The notes: generated by a model from the sequence alone, not told the origin. 64,000 bases of DNA from Pogonophryne albipinna (GCA_028583405.1 JAPTMU010000113.1:227501-291500); one strand, 5' to 3'; shown: positions 11,501-23,309, numbered from the stretch's first letter. A program made the numbers and translations.

Positions 11501-12270
11501 GCAGATACACGCTTTACAACATCAGGAGGATACATCCCCAGCCTGACCCAGAAAGCGACTGCAGGTTCTGGTCCCAGGCTCTCGTCATCCTCACGCCTAG
11601 ACTACTGCAACTCCCTCCTGGCTGGTCTACCTGCATGTGCCATCCGACCTCTGCAGCTCATCCAGAATGCAGCTGCTCGTCTGGTCTTCAACCTTCCTAA
11701 ATTTTCCCACACCACGCCGCTCCTCCGCTCCCTTCACTGGCTTCCAGTAACTGCTAGAATCCACTTCAAGACAATGGTACTAGCGTACCATGCTGCGAAT
11801 GGATCTGGCCCTTCCTACATCCAGGACATGGTTAAACTGTACACCCCAGCACGTGCACTCCGCTCTGCATCAGCCAAACAGACTCGCTGCACCCGCACTG
11901 CGAGGGGGACCCAAGTTCCCATCAGCAAAAACACGTGGGTTTGCTATCCTGGCTCCAAGATGGTGGAATGAGCTCCCCATTGACATCAGGACAGCAGATA
12001 GCTTACACACCTTCCAGACTGAAAACTCATCTCTTTCGACTCCACTTCGAGCGATAGAATTAATAACAAAGAACTGCTAACAGAGCACTTATATACTAAC
12101 AAAGGACTGGCTTACCTAAAGCCAGTTGAGTAGCACGTGAAATGTTTGGCTCTATGAAACCTGATGTACTTATATGATTCTGTTTTCTTCAAGGTTGTGT
12201 CTTCCTGGTCGATTGTACTTATTGTAAGTCGCTTTGGATAAAAGCGTCAGCTAAATGCAATGTAATGTAA
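8588..12270 (+). mobile_element. L2-type LINE, nearly full length, decayed ORF2
   Basis: Sense-strand LINE. About 560 bp of 5' UTR-like sequence, including a short duplicated block with AGACATTAGGAGTCCTGCGG at about 8960-9020, precedes the ORF2 remnant. The 3' end carries TAAGTCGCTTTGGATAAAAG and a TGTAATGTAA tail, a tail I know from fish L2 elements. The flanking TGTAAAAA at both ends is a possible short target duplication, but it overlaps the tail. The insertion lies in copy B of the duplicated segment described at 7840. Confidence 0.88.
9150..12080 (+). pseudogene. L2 ORF2 (endonuclease-reverse transcriptase), frameshifted
   Basis: The first open segment (9150-11177, 675 codons) has an APE-type endonuclease: an LTETW motif near residue 67, GDFN at residues 173-176 and a late SAHFF where SDH is usual. 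It then has the reverse transcriptase start through NYRPVSLLPFLSK, the palm strand [10 protein letters not shown] near residue 597 and the [10 protein letters not shown] block. The frame breaks at about 11150. The catalytic YADD continues in another frame (11125-11331), and C-terminal pieces appear at 11774-11971 and 11790-12080 (RWWNELPIDIRTADS). Several indels make this copy non-functional. No zinc knuckle is seen. Confidence 0.9.
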
Positions 12271-12274
12271 AAAA

Positions 12275-12490
12275 TATAGATATTTGGAAAAACTGTGTAG
12301 ATTAGTACTACAGTACTGCGTTATACAATTTCAGTATATCTTGTGTTATTTATAGTATTTACAAAGAACCTTCTGAGTGTAATGTAGGGGGAGTAGAAGT
12401 ATAGTAGTATTAAGTGGAAATACTCAAGTACAATAAGTCAACAAAGTACAACTCCTAAGTAAATGTACTTCCATCACTGCTACTGCTTGT
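12275..12490. repeat. repeat segment, copy B right half
   Basis: Matches 7930-8055 and 8447-8515 (GTAATGTAGGGGGAGTAGAA, AAGTACAATAAGTCAACAAAG). Together with 8520-8590 it is the target into which the L2 element inserted. Confidence 0.7.
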
Positions 12491-13636
12491 ATTTTAGCAT
12501 CTGGAGGTAAATACTGTGTTTTTGTGCATTTGGGATAGGGGGGGTCAGTCAGGCTTCAACCTCCACACTTAAAGAACCCATCTGCAGCCTCTCAACACGT
12601 CTCTTTCAGAAACCCAAACAGAGAGAGGGTCTTCTGACCTTTCTGAATGTCAGGCGGAGCACACACAGTCCAGATCACTGAGGCTGCTAAAGGCCACGAG
12701 GAGGTAATGAGGAACGGGGAAATACCATTGCTCACTGACAACAGAGAGGAACTGGATTAACTGTAATACTAGAGTTCAGGATTGACCACGTAACATTTAC
12801 AAATGAATCAGTTGACCTTAAATGTGTCAAATACGACTTTAAATATACCTTAGTTCAATGTGTTTAAATTATTCCTTTCATTCTTTATAAAGGCATTAAA
12901 ACCATAGAAAAATACAACTTCCATCTTCACTACTTCAAGGTGGTTGGTGGAATTCAAAGGCAGAGTGTATTGATGGATATTAATAACTTATTTGCAGTAA
13001 ACATTTACATATGTTGCCCCCACAGGAGCTGACACTCAACACACAGCTGGAAAGGAGGTCACGTTTTCTGAGCTTTGGACCACGAATAAAAGGCATCAAT
13101 AAATCACGTTGTGCAGAACGAGTCGCACCTGAACTGCCGAGATGGCAAACCTTATTATTGCTTTCCTTATTGACAAAAGGCAAAAAGAACAAACTTAATA
13201 TATGCAGGTGAGTGCCTTCAATTTGTCTCGCCCATTTCTCAGTTCCTCAGTGTGTAATGGACTCAAGGAGCTGGGTCAACATGCGATATTCAGCTACGAA
13301 AGACAGATGTTTCATTAAACGGACTGAAGAGTATTCAGTCTTTAGCACCTGCTCCATTGTCTCTCACAGGGATTCAGTGAATGTTGGCAGGTTTTGTGAG
13401 GCGAATAATACCAGAGAAGTGGCAGCAAGGCGATAATAAAATGCAGAATGAATGCAGGCACGGCACCAGAGCGTGAAGCCAAATATTCACCTTGCTCCAA
13501 TTATTTTACTTTCTCTCTCTACCGTTTATTTCGGGCAACTTTTTGAGTTAATGAATGCATCGTCCACCCCTTTCACCTCACGTCTCTTATCACACTTACG
13601 GTTCGTCCGGTTTAACACTAGCAGCATAGTAAATAA
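12491..13636. other. no gene recognised
   Basis: Unique sequence. Short ORFs at 12980-13460 have no recognisable motifs or splice context. I see no repeat structure. Confidence 0.4.
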
Positions 13637-13639
13637 TCA

Positions 13640-14169
13640 GGGTATATGCAGGAAGCCTGAAGTCACATTGAAGACCTTTTAAGACCTTTTTTAAGACCCT
13701 TTCCATACATTTTAAGACCTCATCGCCACTTGGAGTTCTAACCTGTTACCTTGGCGACACACTTCACCTCACATTGATTATATACAGTATTGATTGTCCT
13801 TCCTCCTTATCTCCCAACCATTTGGACGCAGACTTGCATTTCCCCATAACGATGTTGTTTAACAACCGGCGTAAACGGACCTTCGCGCTATCAAGCAGTG
13901 AGCGCACGATGTCCTGTTCAGATGACGTCAAACCCAACGGGATGCCATCAATAAACTACACAGAATCACACTACACACCTACGCAATGATTACATTCAGG
14001 CAGACTGTAGAATACAACCTCTTTGGACCATTTAGATACTGATTGAAAACAAGCTACAAAATGTAACACCTTGGGAAATGCCCTTTAATACTTTTTAATA
14101 GCCTTCATTTTCACTAAATTGATTCATCAACTTTCAATACTTTTTAAGACCCCGCGGACCCCCTGACAA
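13640..14169. mobile_element. possible hAT-type MITE
   Basis: Left end CAGGGTATATGCAGG and right end CCGCGGACCCCCTG (read outward) are loosely inverted, and both subterminal regions carry repeated TTTTTAAGACC phrases. No target duplication was identified, so this rests on end similarity alone. Confidence 0.4.
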
Positions 14170-15913
14170 TACATTTTCTTTGGATAATTCACAGCTACAC
14201 TGCACCTACTGTATGCAATGGTTTTACAGCATCCACATCCTGTTGGTGACTACAGGATGACATTTGTAATAACTCTATAGTGTCTCTTGGTGTCGATGGC
14301 TCTGCTTTGACAAACTATCAAAGTACTGAAGCTCAGCGACCGGTCCGTCTGCAGACTACAGCTCAAGTGGACAGTTTATAATAACTCTCACTGCCAGAAG
14401 AAAAAGATCCACAGTGTTGACGATTAGAAAAACAAATTAACCAGAGACTCAGTTAACCTGCCAGTGTGCTGCTTAACTAGTGGACGTTTGATACCTAGCT
14501 AACTAGCAAATGTTAGTTATTTATTTATCAGAATAGGCTCTCATAATATAAATTAAATTAATTATTAACACAATGTAATTCCCAAATGTGCGTGACTTGA
14601 ATAAACTAATCACATATCTAAATGGTTGGTTCATTTATCCTGAAAATCCAGCACTACATTTTAAAAATTAACTACATTTCAATACGTTTTTTTTGAAAAT
14701 GTAAGAGGATGGATATTCAAAAAATGAAATACAAAAAGAGTTTACATTAAAACCCATTTTTAAAGTTTTTTTGGGGGTTACATTCTTCTGGTTTACTGTA
14801 GTTATACTTCCGTAGACACGTTGCTAAAAGCAGCTTTCACAAACGTTTCAAAAACAAACAAACAAACACAATTCTGTCAAAAAGTTGGTTTGGCATCAGG
14901 CTCTATATTTTCATCAATATCTGTAATCAAGTAGAGCAATTCTGAAAATCATCCCAGTTATCCACGCAATTACATTTACGCCACGTATGGCTGTGTTTTC
15001 TTCCCTCTCTCACTTGATCTAGCCTCTTCTCTCCGGTGTTGTTTCCTCTGTCTGAATGCCGCATCTCCTCTGAAAGCCTTTGTGTTTCTGCATCCTTTTT
15101 GTGGCGGTTCTGGTATTTTTAGTCTTGATTCATTTCCATTCAGCGTCTTCAGCTGACAGAGGCTGAATGAGAAGCTTTATCCTGCAGCTGTTCACTTATT
15201 TCCTATATCTCACTTTCTCTCTGCATTATTCTCCATTTCCCCTCCCTTTCTCTCGGTATCCCTCACGATTCTTTTTCTTTTCTCCGCCACGTACACAAGT
15301 TTTTGTTGTTTGAAAGTCAAGCTCTTAAAGCCCAAAATCACTGGAGGCAACAGATGTTTCTTTTCTCTTCACGACGAGCATCGAGTGACATTTCAATCTG
15401 CATTTCCCCTTCTGCTTTTAGCTATTTCCTTTATCTATATGTTATTATTATGCATTTGCATCAGCCACAGGGACCTCGTGTTAAGGGGAAAAGGTACAAA
15501 GACTCAGATGAGGAAAGGTAATAGTGTTTTCTCACAGGAGACATTTTGACCAGTAAGGCAAAGGAGTACAAAATAAAATAGACAATGGCTGAATTCCTAT
15601 TTGGAGGCTTAAATACAACAGAGTCGAGTTGGCAGAGTTTGTCCATATGCCATAGTTTCTTTTGCACTAGAAAAGTCCTGATTAAATTGTCTCTGCTGAA
15701 CCTGAAGCACTGCTAGCAGTCAGCTATATTCAATTTAAATATGTACTTGCAACAGTAATCTAAAACAGTTTTTAAATATGTGTGGACATTTAAAAAAATA
15801 ATTGCAATGCTAATTGAGTTAGCTTGTCAATGGCATTTCCAATGTTACGTTAACAATTATGCTAATCCATAGTCAGCTGTATGTAATGTATGGAACTCTC
15901 GTGTTTTAAACGA
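14170..15913. other. no gene recognised; fragment of dispersed repeat
   Basis: Mostly AT-rich unique sequence. Bases about 14440-14640 resemble 39720-40130 (AACCTGCCAGTGTG..., TAGCTAACTAG, CCAAATGTGCG), suggesting an old dispersed repeat. ORFs at 15303-15667 have no recognisable domain. Confidence 0.4.
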
Positions 15914-15914
15914 G

Positions 15915-16360
15915 TGTCATCCTTAGTAACGATCTGTTATCCTTGGTAACGGTCTGTTATCCTTGGTAACGGTCTGTCATCCTTAGTAACGGTCTGTTAT
16001 CCTTAGTAACGGTCTGTCATCCTTAGTAACGATCTGTTATCCCTGGTAACGGTCTGTCATCCTTAGTAACGGTCTGTCTTCCTTAGTAACGGTCTGTCAT
16101 CCTTAGTAACGGTCTGTCATCCTTAGTAACGGTCTGTCATCCTTAGTAACGGTCTGTCATCCTTAGTAACGGTCTGTCATCCTTAGTAAGGGTCTGCCAT
16201 CCTTAGTAACGGTCTGTTATCCCTGGTAACGGTCTGTCATCCTTAGTAACGGTCTGTCATCCTTAGTAAGGGTCTGCCATCCTTAGTAACGGTCTGTTAT
16301 CCTTAGTAACGGTCTGTCATCATTAGTAACGGTCTGTCATCATTAGCAACGGTCTTTTAT
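15915..16360 (+). repeat. 20-bp minisatellite, about 22 copies
   Basis: Direct tandem units of CCTTAGTAACGGTCTGTCAT with variants (TTGG for TTAG, TTAT for TCAT). There are no unique spacers, so it is not CRISPR-like. Confidence 0.97.
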
Positions 16361-17645
16361 AAAAAAAATAGCAGACGGCAGAATGTTCCGAATTGACCAA
16401 TCAGCATTGAGTATTCAACTGCCTTGTCATAATCAGGAATATCTTCACCCAAGATGACATGAAACGGATAAAAGAGCACTTTTAGATAAGATAATGTAAG
16501 ATAATATTACAAAAAAAGTTGCCAGTCACAAGAGAACACATCTTGCTGATATTTTCATAAAGGTTGATAGAATGGAGATTTCAGAAGACAGGCATCCCCT
16601 GAGTTTCTCGATATAAGCTTCAGGTCTTTTTTTGTCCGTTGATGTTTACGTGTTTCTGTAACGCTCCGTCAACAGCTCGACGGAGCGTTCGTTTTTAGGA
16701 CAGGACACATTTCTCTACATTGATTGCAGCGACAGTATTTTACAACAGTAAACAATAAATAAAATGTGCTCGAAATGTTTGTCATTTTGGTATTTTTCTC
16801 CAGATTCTTGTATATGTTTTCCAAAGGTTTCTCATTGTCTCCATCTGTGTTTATTCCATGTCTTCTCTTCCAATGCACGGCGCACAGATGCTTCCTTTTA
16901 GAGATTCATAATGAAAATAATAAAATACCAGATGATTTTCTTCTTGTTTATGATGCTGGAAGCTATAAATTACATCATCAGCATTCCCTACTTTCCCCTG
17001 CATGTTCCTCAACATTTGTTACACCTTGCTTCTGTTTCTGTTCAGCAGATTATTAATAGAGCAGAGGTATTGATTGTTTCATAATGAGATATGGATTTGC
17101 TGGTGTGAAAATTAGGTAACTTTAATGGGATGAGGGCTTTTGGGACAATGAGGGAGAATTGTCCAATGTTTGTGATAACATGAATACTGTATGAATATAA
17201 AAAACATCAGTACAATTTAATGCTTGGTTTTTCGAGATGATACGTGATTTCTAGAGCTCTGCCAAAAACTGGGGTTCCTTATATTAACAAAAAACACACA
17301 ACTGTGGCTTTGCAAAGAGTCATACAAATATTGGTATTACGTGACCTACTGTCACTTCCAGTCAAAGTTGTTGTCATCTACAAAGCTTCTCCAACATCAA
17401 AGCTGCCTAAAAGAACCTTTGTGATGTTTGCGGTGTATTTTGAGCAGATCCTTGAGGAACACCTTCTCAGAGGATTCATGAGTGTGAAGGAAGGCTGCAC
17501 ATCTGAGCTCCTTCTGAATTATTGTATCTCTTTGTAAGCTCTTTTCAAACCTTTGAAATGTATCTTTCAGCTACTAAGCTTTCGGGCTACCCTTCACCTT
17601 TTGTCTCAGCTGATTATGGTGCCCACGGTTAAGACAGTTATTATT
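16361..17645. other. no gene recognised
   Basis: AT-rich unique sequence. The only structure seen is an 11-bp perfect stem with 8-base loop at 16660-16689 (AACGCTCCGTC / GACGGAGCGTT). It lacks a following T-run and I do not assign a function. Confidence 0.4.
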
Positions 17646-17654
17646 AATTGTGTT

Positions 17655-17805
17655 CAGTAAGACTCTGCAGCTGCTGTTGTAATGTTACAGCTTCCTGTGG
17701 AAGAGAGACGTCAGTAGTGTTTAGTGCATGCCCTGCAGGATTTAGTTACCCTAACCCTAACCCTAACCCTAATTACTCAGGGTTAACAGCTAAGCACCTG
17801 CCTCT
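17655..17805 (+). repeat. duplicated segment copy 1 with telomere-like repeat
   Basis: About 90% similar to 18386-18505. Copy 1 contains four CCCTAA units at 17750-17774 where copy 2 has a single CCCTAA in the otherwise same context (GTTA...ATTACTCAGGGTTAACAG). Confidence 0.85.
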
Positions 17806-17924
17806 AAACATTTCAGAAGTTGACCATCAAAAATATCTCCAGTTTTTATGTTTCCCATCCCATCTTGTTTTCTCCCAGATCATAGGCTTTCCTCAATTGA
17901 TTCAAACCTGTGAGAAGCATCAAC

Positions 17925-18216
17925 ACCCCTAGATGTAGACGATTCTTGTTCATTCGGTACGGCGTTAAAAAAAGGTAACGTGGCCGTAACGCATTACGCC
18001 GCGGTTTTGGTCCGGCCTCCTCCGGCGTCATAACCCACCTCCCAGTTATAAACGACATGAATCAAAAATGTGTTGCTGTATTTTAGTGGTAAAAAAAGGC
18101 ATTCATCATCATAATTATTCTATATATATAATTTACACAGTGCCTGTAAACCGGAGGAGAACGCTGGCATTTCTCCTCCTACTTGAAAGACTACGGAGGG
18201 ATAGGGTCTGCAACAT

Positions 18217-18256
<40 letters not shown>

Positions 18257-18349
18257 TGACTAGAGTGGCCACGATCCTGGCGGACGCCGCGGTGCAGCCG
18301 TAACACGGCCGTAACGCGCCACAGACGGACCCAGTGGAATCTAGGGGTA
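17925..18349. mobile_element. possible MITE between the duplicated segments
   Basis: Ends ACCCCTAGAT / ATCTAGGGGT are inverted, and CpG-rich subterminal blocks with GGCCGTAACG occur on both sides. No clear target duplication. A (TG)n(TA)n tract lies at 18221-18257. Confidence 0.35.
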
Positions 18350-18385
18350 AGGCTTTCCAGAAGCTCCCAGCAGGTTTTATAATCT

Positions 18386-18505
18386 CTGCAGCTGCTGTTG
18401 AAATGTTACAGCTTCTTGTGAAAGAGAGACGTCTGAAGTGTTTAGTGCATGCCCTGCAGGTTTTGTTAACCCTAATTACTCAGGGTTAACAGCTAAGCAC
18501 TGTTG
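18386..18505 (+). repeat. duplicated segment copy 2
   Basis: Second copy of 17655-17805, about 735 bp downstream, with a single CCCTAA unit. See copy 1. Confidence 0.85.
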
Positions 18506-19285
18506 CAACTGCCAATACAATTCAAGGCGTTGCTTTAAGAGCTAAAAGACTTCTGACACAAAACAATGTGCACATTCAGGTGGATGTCAAGGGCTCCAAA
18601 TGTCAAATAGTCTCCCCCATAATAATCACTCCTGTTTGCCTCGCTGTAGTTCAAGGCGCCCTCACCCCGGCCGTTTAACCCCTGCTGTTCCTATAGGAGA
18701 CTCAGAAACTTTAATTACACGTTTTCCTGCCCTCGGACAAATCTTCCTCTCAGACCTCTTTCACTAGGATTTGCAGACTTAAAGGTCTCCTAATATGCTA
18801 TTGATTGGCATATATTATGGGTCTCAGATATATAAAAAATATATAAAAAACATCTCTATGATGTGTTTTGCTCAAAATACCAAACAGATCATGCATTTTA
18901 GAAATCCCTCATATCCCTCTGTTTCAGCTGTTAGAGAACTGCAGGTGAAAAAAAAAGAGGAAGGGGATTTGCGCCTGCTCAGAACTTTACGAGATACTCA
19001 GCTAAATGCTGCTGTGATTAAAAACCATATCATGTTCCAAACCACATCAAGGATTCTCTCTGAAACAGCATGGAGCTCAAACTCTTTCTCTCTCTCAGGT
19101 TTACCACAAGGTGACTTCCTTTTGACTTCCTGCTTCTTCACACACACTCTCTCCAGTACAGGTTTGCTCTGAGTGTTAGCATGCTAATGTAAACATAATT
19201 CTTACTTTTCTTTTTTAATTCTCCCTTTTTTACAAAATTCTGAGTGGATCATCTGTTATCTCTTCTCTGTCAGCTGTTCTGTTCT
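18506..19285. other. no gene recognised
   Basis: Unique sequence; the 125-codon ORF at 18795-19172 has no recognisable domain or splice context and I do not call it a gene. Confidence 0.4.
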
Positions 19286-19288
19286 CTA

Positions 19289-19913
19289 AAGGCCCGGACA
19301 CACCAAACTGACACCAGAGAACACGTCCCGACGGACCCGACTGTTGCGTCGCCTCGCGTCTCTGCGTCTCGGCCATGTGTCGCACTGGAACACACCGCAA
19401 AGACTTCAGCCGACGGCCAAGTAGCACGTACGAACTGCGCATGCGTGAGTGGCAATAACTGTCCTTACCAGCAGGCGGCGGTAGTGTGTATTCGTCATTC
19501 AAAAGAGGCAACCGGAAGACAGACTGCGTGATAACCGAGAGAAGAAGAACAGACTGCGTGATATAAACAAACAACAAATAGCGTGCGTTACATTTTCACT
19601 CTCGTCCATCACAGACTGTTTCACATAACGACTTATCGAAAACATGTTTAGTGCGGTGCTGGAAAATTAAAAATAATAGCCGTCTTTGTGTGCCTTCTTC
19701 ACTTCCGTTTCGCTTCTCATGCACTGATTCGCTAAGCTGAACAGCCAATCAGAGTGATTTCTTTTGCCGACAGCCTCCTGATTCAACATGTTGAATCGGG
19801 AGCGGAAGGTGTCGGCACGGTCGAAAAGACACGACGGTGCGGGACAGACCAATCTGAGTAGGGCGACAGGACACCCATCGACGGCCGAAATCGGCTCGGT
19901 GTGTCCGGGCCTT
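19289..19913. mobile_element. MITE with AAGGCCCGGACACACC termini
   Basis: Left terminus AAGGCCCGGACACACC and its exact reverse complement on the right (GGTGTGTCCGGGCCTT) bound about 625 bp. The ends are CpG-rich. An 18-bp palindrome GATTCAACATGTTGAATC lies near 19781. Target duplication is unclear (TAA versus TAG), so PIF/Harbinger origin is only suspected. ORFs of 61-115 codons inside are not recognisable. Confidence 0.7.
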
Positions 19914-19969
19914 AGACTTTAAGTGTGAATCAATCTCTACTTTGTGAATCTGCTTCATGGTTTTCACTT

Positions 19970-20176
19970 TCTTTGCTTCATCTGTTCTGTCTTTAATTCA
20001 GCAGGTGAACCCATATGTTCATCAAATAGTGTGTGTGGGCTTAACTGTGTGTGTTAAACTAAAACGGAGCATTTCCTGTCAGCTCAGATTTTATTCCTGC
20101 TTTTTAAACTGCAGTCTGTGCTCTTGTGTTTCAGTGTTGGTGTAGAGGCTGAATCTGCTTCATGAAAGGCAGGTTT
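19970..20176 (+). repeat. dispersed repeat, copy 2 (see 906-1115)
   Basis: Near-identical to 906-1115 in the same orientation, about 19 kb away. Confidence 0.7.
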
Positions 20177-20482
20177 TTACTATCTATACAATCCTTCCTG
20201 TGATAATTGTTGTGTTACTGGTTGCTGTTGATGTGTTTTTGTTGTTGAGACGTCTGTGAATCAGCGGATCACTTTTTGAAAACGAAATAAACGACCCAGT
20301 ATGAACATTTATTATAATCATTAGGCCATTAGAGTTGCAAAATGCACTAAAAGCTGAATCCAGATTTATTTTCACTCTCCATTCATTCTACTGAGCGGAG
20401 AGCAGGAGATCGGGGGCGGGGCTGAATGACAGGGGGCGGGGCTGAATGACAGGAGGCAGGGCTTAAGGGGAAACTCAACTCC
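20177..20482. other. no gene recognised
   Basis: Unique sequence except a short direct repeat GGGGCGGGGCTGAATGACAG occurring twice near 20412-20450. Confidence 0.4.
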
Positions 20483-21090
20483 GCTCTATAGAGAGGTGAA
20501 GTCCCTCCCCTTCCGGTGGACCTCCATGGGACCTTATTTCGGAAAAATTATGTATTGAAGTCAATGGGGAGAGAAAGATTATCTTTCCATCCCGTTTGAA
20601 TTGTGCAACGAATTACACATATGATGTTTGTCAATTTAAAAGATAATTGTGCAAGTGCTCAATGAACTACATCTCCCGTCTCGCACCACACACCAAGACG
20701 GCCGTCATGTTGAAACATTTCACCTCTTTCTTTTCTTTAGGTGAAAATCACTCCAAGTCTGGGCACGTTGAGAGCTGTACATACACACAAGGGGAGTTAG
20801 TCGGTTCCGTGCGAGCCAGCATGCGGGACCGGGATTCTGGGATTTGTAATCTTTCAAGTTGCGTATTTTTCATAGTCTTATATTTCAACAGTTTTAAGAC
20901 AAACTGTGACTTTTTTGACACGGAAATTAATTTTTAAGATTGACAAACATCATATGTGTAATTCGTGGCACAATTCAAACGGGATCGAAAGATATGTTTT
21001 CTCTCTCCATTGACTTCAATACATAATTTTTCAGAAATAAGGTCCCATGGGGCGGAAGTAGAAGGGCGGGACTTCGTCCCTCTATGAGCT
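20483..21090. mobile_element. foldback MITE beside htr4 exon
   Basis: About 150-bp inverted arms (20483-20635 and 20939-21090) match with few mismatches, for example ACACATATGATGTTTGTCAA against TTGACAAACATCATATGTGT. The central 300 bp is unique, with an uncharacterised 96-codon ORF. The element lies only 173 bp from the donor-side end of the htr4 exon (21263). Target duplication was not resolved. Confidence 0.8.
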
Positions 21091-21262
21091 ACATACGGGT
21101 ACTTCTGCTCCAACAGACAGGCATGACGGGTAATTTGTGACGTTTTGCTCTCTAAAATGTCAGGCCATTTTGTCCTCATGCGCCAATGAGCAGCTCTCAT
21201 AGGAATGAACAAGCCCCGCCTCAAGGTGTATCCAGTTCTTATGAAACATCCATGGGTCTCAC

Positions 21263-21463
21263 CTGTCCAGGGCGATGCAGCAGAGGTGCAGGATGGAGGC
21301 GGTGGTCAGCAGGACGTCCAGAGCGGTCCTCACCAGGCAGAAGGTGTCCCCGTAGATCCAGTGCTGCGTCACCAGCTCGATGGCTCCGAACGGCATCACC
21401 AGCACCGAGACCAGCAGGTCCGCAAAGGCCAAGGACACGATGAAGTAGTTGGTCTTTATCTTC
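21263..21463 (-). CDS. htr4: htr4 exon encoding TM2-TM3 (5-HT4 serotonin receptor)
   Basis: A 201-bp internal coding exon (67 codons) of a Gs-coupled serotonin receptor of the plasma membrane. The acceptor is CCCCTCCCCCCTCAG ending at 21464 and the donor GTGAG begins at 21262. Both boundaries split an Arg codon after its second base, so the exon joins in frame to the exon at 31003-31119. Translation opens with [17 protein letters not shown], i.e. TM2 with the conserved Asp in LAFAD. Next come MPFGAIELV, an extracellular loop containing HWIYGDTFC (the disulfide Cys) and TM3 with LDVLLTTAS, whose Asp is the amine-binding residue of aminergic receptors. It ends LDR, leaving the Tyr of the DRY-type motif for the next exon. 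Near identity to vertebrate HTR4 as I know it makes the assignment strong. Confidence 0.94.
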
Positions 21464-21711
21464 CTGAGGGGGGAGGGGGAAGACATGTATTTCATATATA
21501 TTTATATAATGTATGAAGAAATGGAGTTAAAAAAGAATGCTGTCCAAATACATTGTTTATTTTCGTGCAGCTTCTTTAGCGTTGCTGTTAAGTCACACTC
21601 AGATTGGCATTTGTATGAAAACCAATAGTACTGTGTAGAGCAGCAAAACACACGAACAAACCCATTGTTTATATTAACAAACAATGAAACAATAGTGTTA
21701 TTCATGTAAAG

Positions 21712-23309
21712 CAGGGGTCTCCAACCTTTCTCCACCTGAGAGCTACTTTGAAAAAATGAAAGTGGCCAAGAGCTACTTGCATCACATCACTTACATTTAT
21801 TCACATAGCACTCATCAGTTGAATTAAGCTACTTTTGTACACGTGTGAAATTGCAATACCTAAAGCTTATCAAAGATCTTGACTTCACATCAAGGTCCAA
21901 GAAAACGAAAATGTCTCACTTCTTATTATGGCCCACATAGTAAGTACATCACCTTAATCACCACCTTGCAAGCATCTTATGGAATGTGTAAAATAAGTGC
22001 ATTCACTCTTTTTTACAGTTAGTGAGATGACTGGCGCTGCATGGAGTCCACCATAGAGGGGTCTGCTGGACCCACTTAGGTTCACTCTAATAGTCATTTA
22101 CATGTTCATCAGTCGGTCTTGTTCTGTATTTAGATTTCATTCATGCCAGAAAAAGCTGCTTCACAAAGGTCTGTAGAGCCAAATAAAGCAGACATGTTCA
22201 GTGCTGCTTGATGAATGTTCTTATAGTTTTCTGGGTCTACAAGGCTCCAGAAATGTTGTGAGTTTTGCTGAGACTTAAGCTGAACATGATTTTGGAGATT
22301 TATAACCTCCATCTCCATCTCCACAGGATTGACACTGAACAGTTCAGCCTTCTTCTTCTTCTTCTTCTTCTTCTTCTTCTACTTCTTCGTGTTGACATTA
22401 AATTATAAACCATAATAAATCAACTGTAGGTCTAGCCTCCCTATATCTGTGTGTGACATTTTTCCATCCTCAAAAACAAAAAACTAATACTTCTGCAGTC
22501 TAGCTGCAGCTTCTAGCAACGGTCTTCTGTTAAAAAAAGGACACTGAATGTCCTGAATGAGGCATCACACACATGACTTGAGTCTGAACACAGCAGACAA
22601 CAGGAGTATTTACAACAGCATATCAAAGCAAAAATAGTGCATGTGGATGCACACTCACATTCTCTGTCTTACTGTTACATGAATCCCATGCATGTATGAG
22701 AGTAAGTTAGCTTCATCATATCTCAATCAGTGATTAAGTGAATAATAAAGTTTCTATCGGGTCACTATCAGCCTGTCACTCATTATTTTCAGGAGGGGGC
22801 GGGGTTTGGAGGAACGGAGGAGACGGTGATCGTGGAAGCTTTCCTCCTGCCTTCACAAACTTTACACACGTATTTATCAACTGAAAATAGCAAGAGGACA
22901 TTCATACTCTGCAATCCAAGACTTGATTAAATCCACCAAAAACCTGACATGGCGATAACGAGTGTTTTTCAAAAAACACAAATCCCTCCCTGTGTGTCTC
23001 TGAGCCGCAGCGACACGGCCTGATTCAGAGCAGGTCATTCTGCTGTTGGTTCTGACTGGTGCTGCTGGAGAAAGCAGACTGCTCCGTGTGTGGTGTCGCT
23101 GTGCCGCTGTCACGTCTGTTCCTTGATCTCTGCGTCACGGACCGATTTGATATTCGTGTGACAGAAAAAAATCTAAAATCAAAAAACTTTATTGTCCAAA
23201 ATCAAGACGCAACCTTACTACGCGCTATAATCGATAATCGAGTGGCGAGCTACTGAAAAGCTGCCCGCGAGCTACCGGTAGCTCGCGATCGACGTGTTGG
23301 AGATCCCTG
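21712..23309 (-). mobile_element. hAT element with hATC-domain remnant
   Basis: Terminal repeats CAGGGGTCTCCAAC / GTTGGAGATCCCTG are flanked by a perfect 8-bp duplication ATGTAAAG (21704-21711 and 23310-23317). An ORF at 22130-22324 on the minus strand resembles the C-terminal dimerisation region of hAT transposases (FWSLVDP and SALFGSTDLCEAAFSGMNEI). Subterminal GAGAGCTAC / GAGCTACCGGTAGCTC repeats are typical of this family. A (CTT)n run lies at 22349-22388. Most of the transposase is deleted, so the copy is non-autonomous. It sits in the htr4 intron, 241 bp from the exon's acceptor. Confidence 0.88.

Noticed and set aside
15915..16360. CRISPR-like array (20-bp direct repeats)
   Set aside because: Repeats are contiguous with no unique spacers and the DNA is vertebrate. 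The same reasoning applies to the 22-, 38- and 72-bp arrays.
16660..16689. Intrinsic terminator or miRNA from an 11-bp stem-loop
   Set aside because: Too short for a pre-miRNA, and bacterial-type terminators do not apply in this genome. Such stems occur by chance.
18795..19172. 125-codon plus-strand ORF as a small gene
   Set aside because: No recognisable domain, no consistent splice or promoter signals, and composition like the surrounding non-coding DNA.
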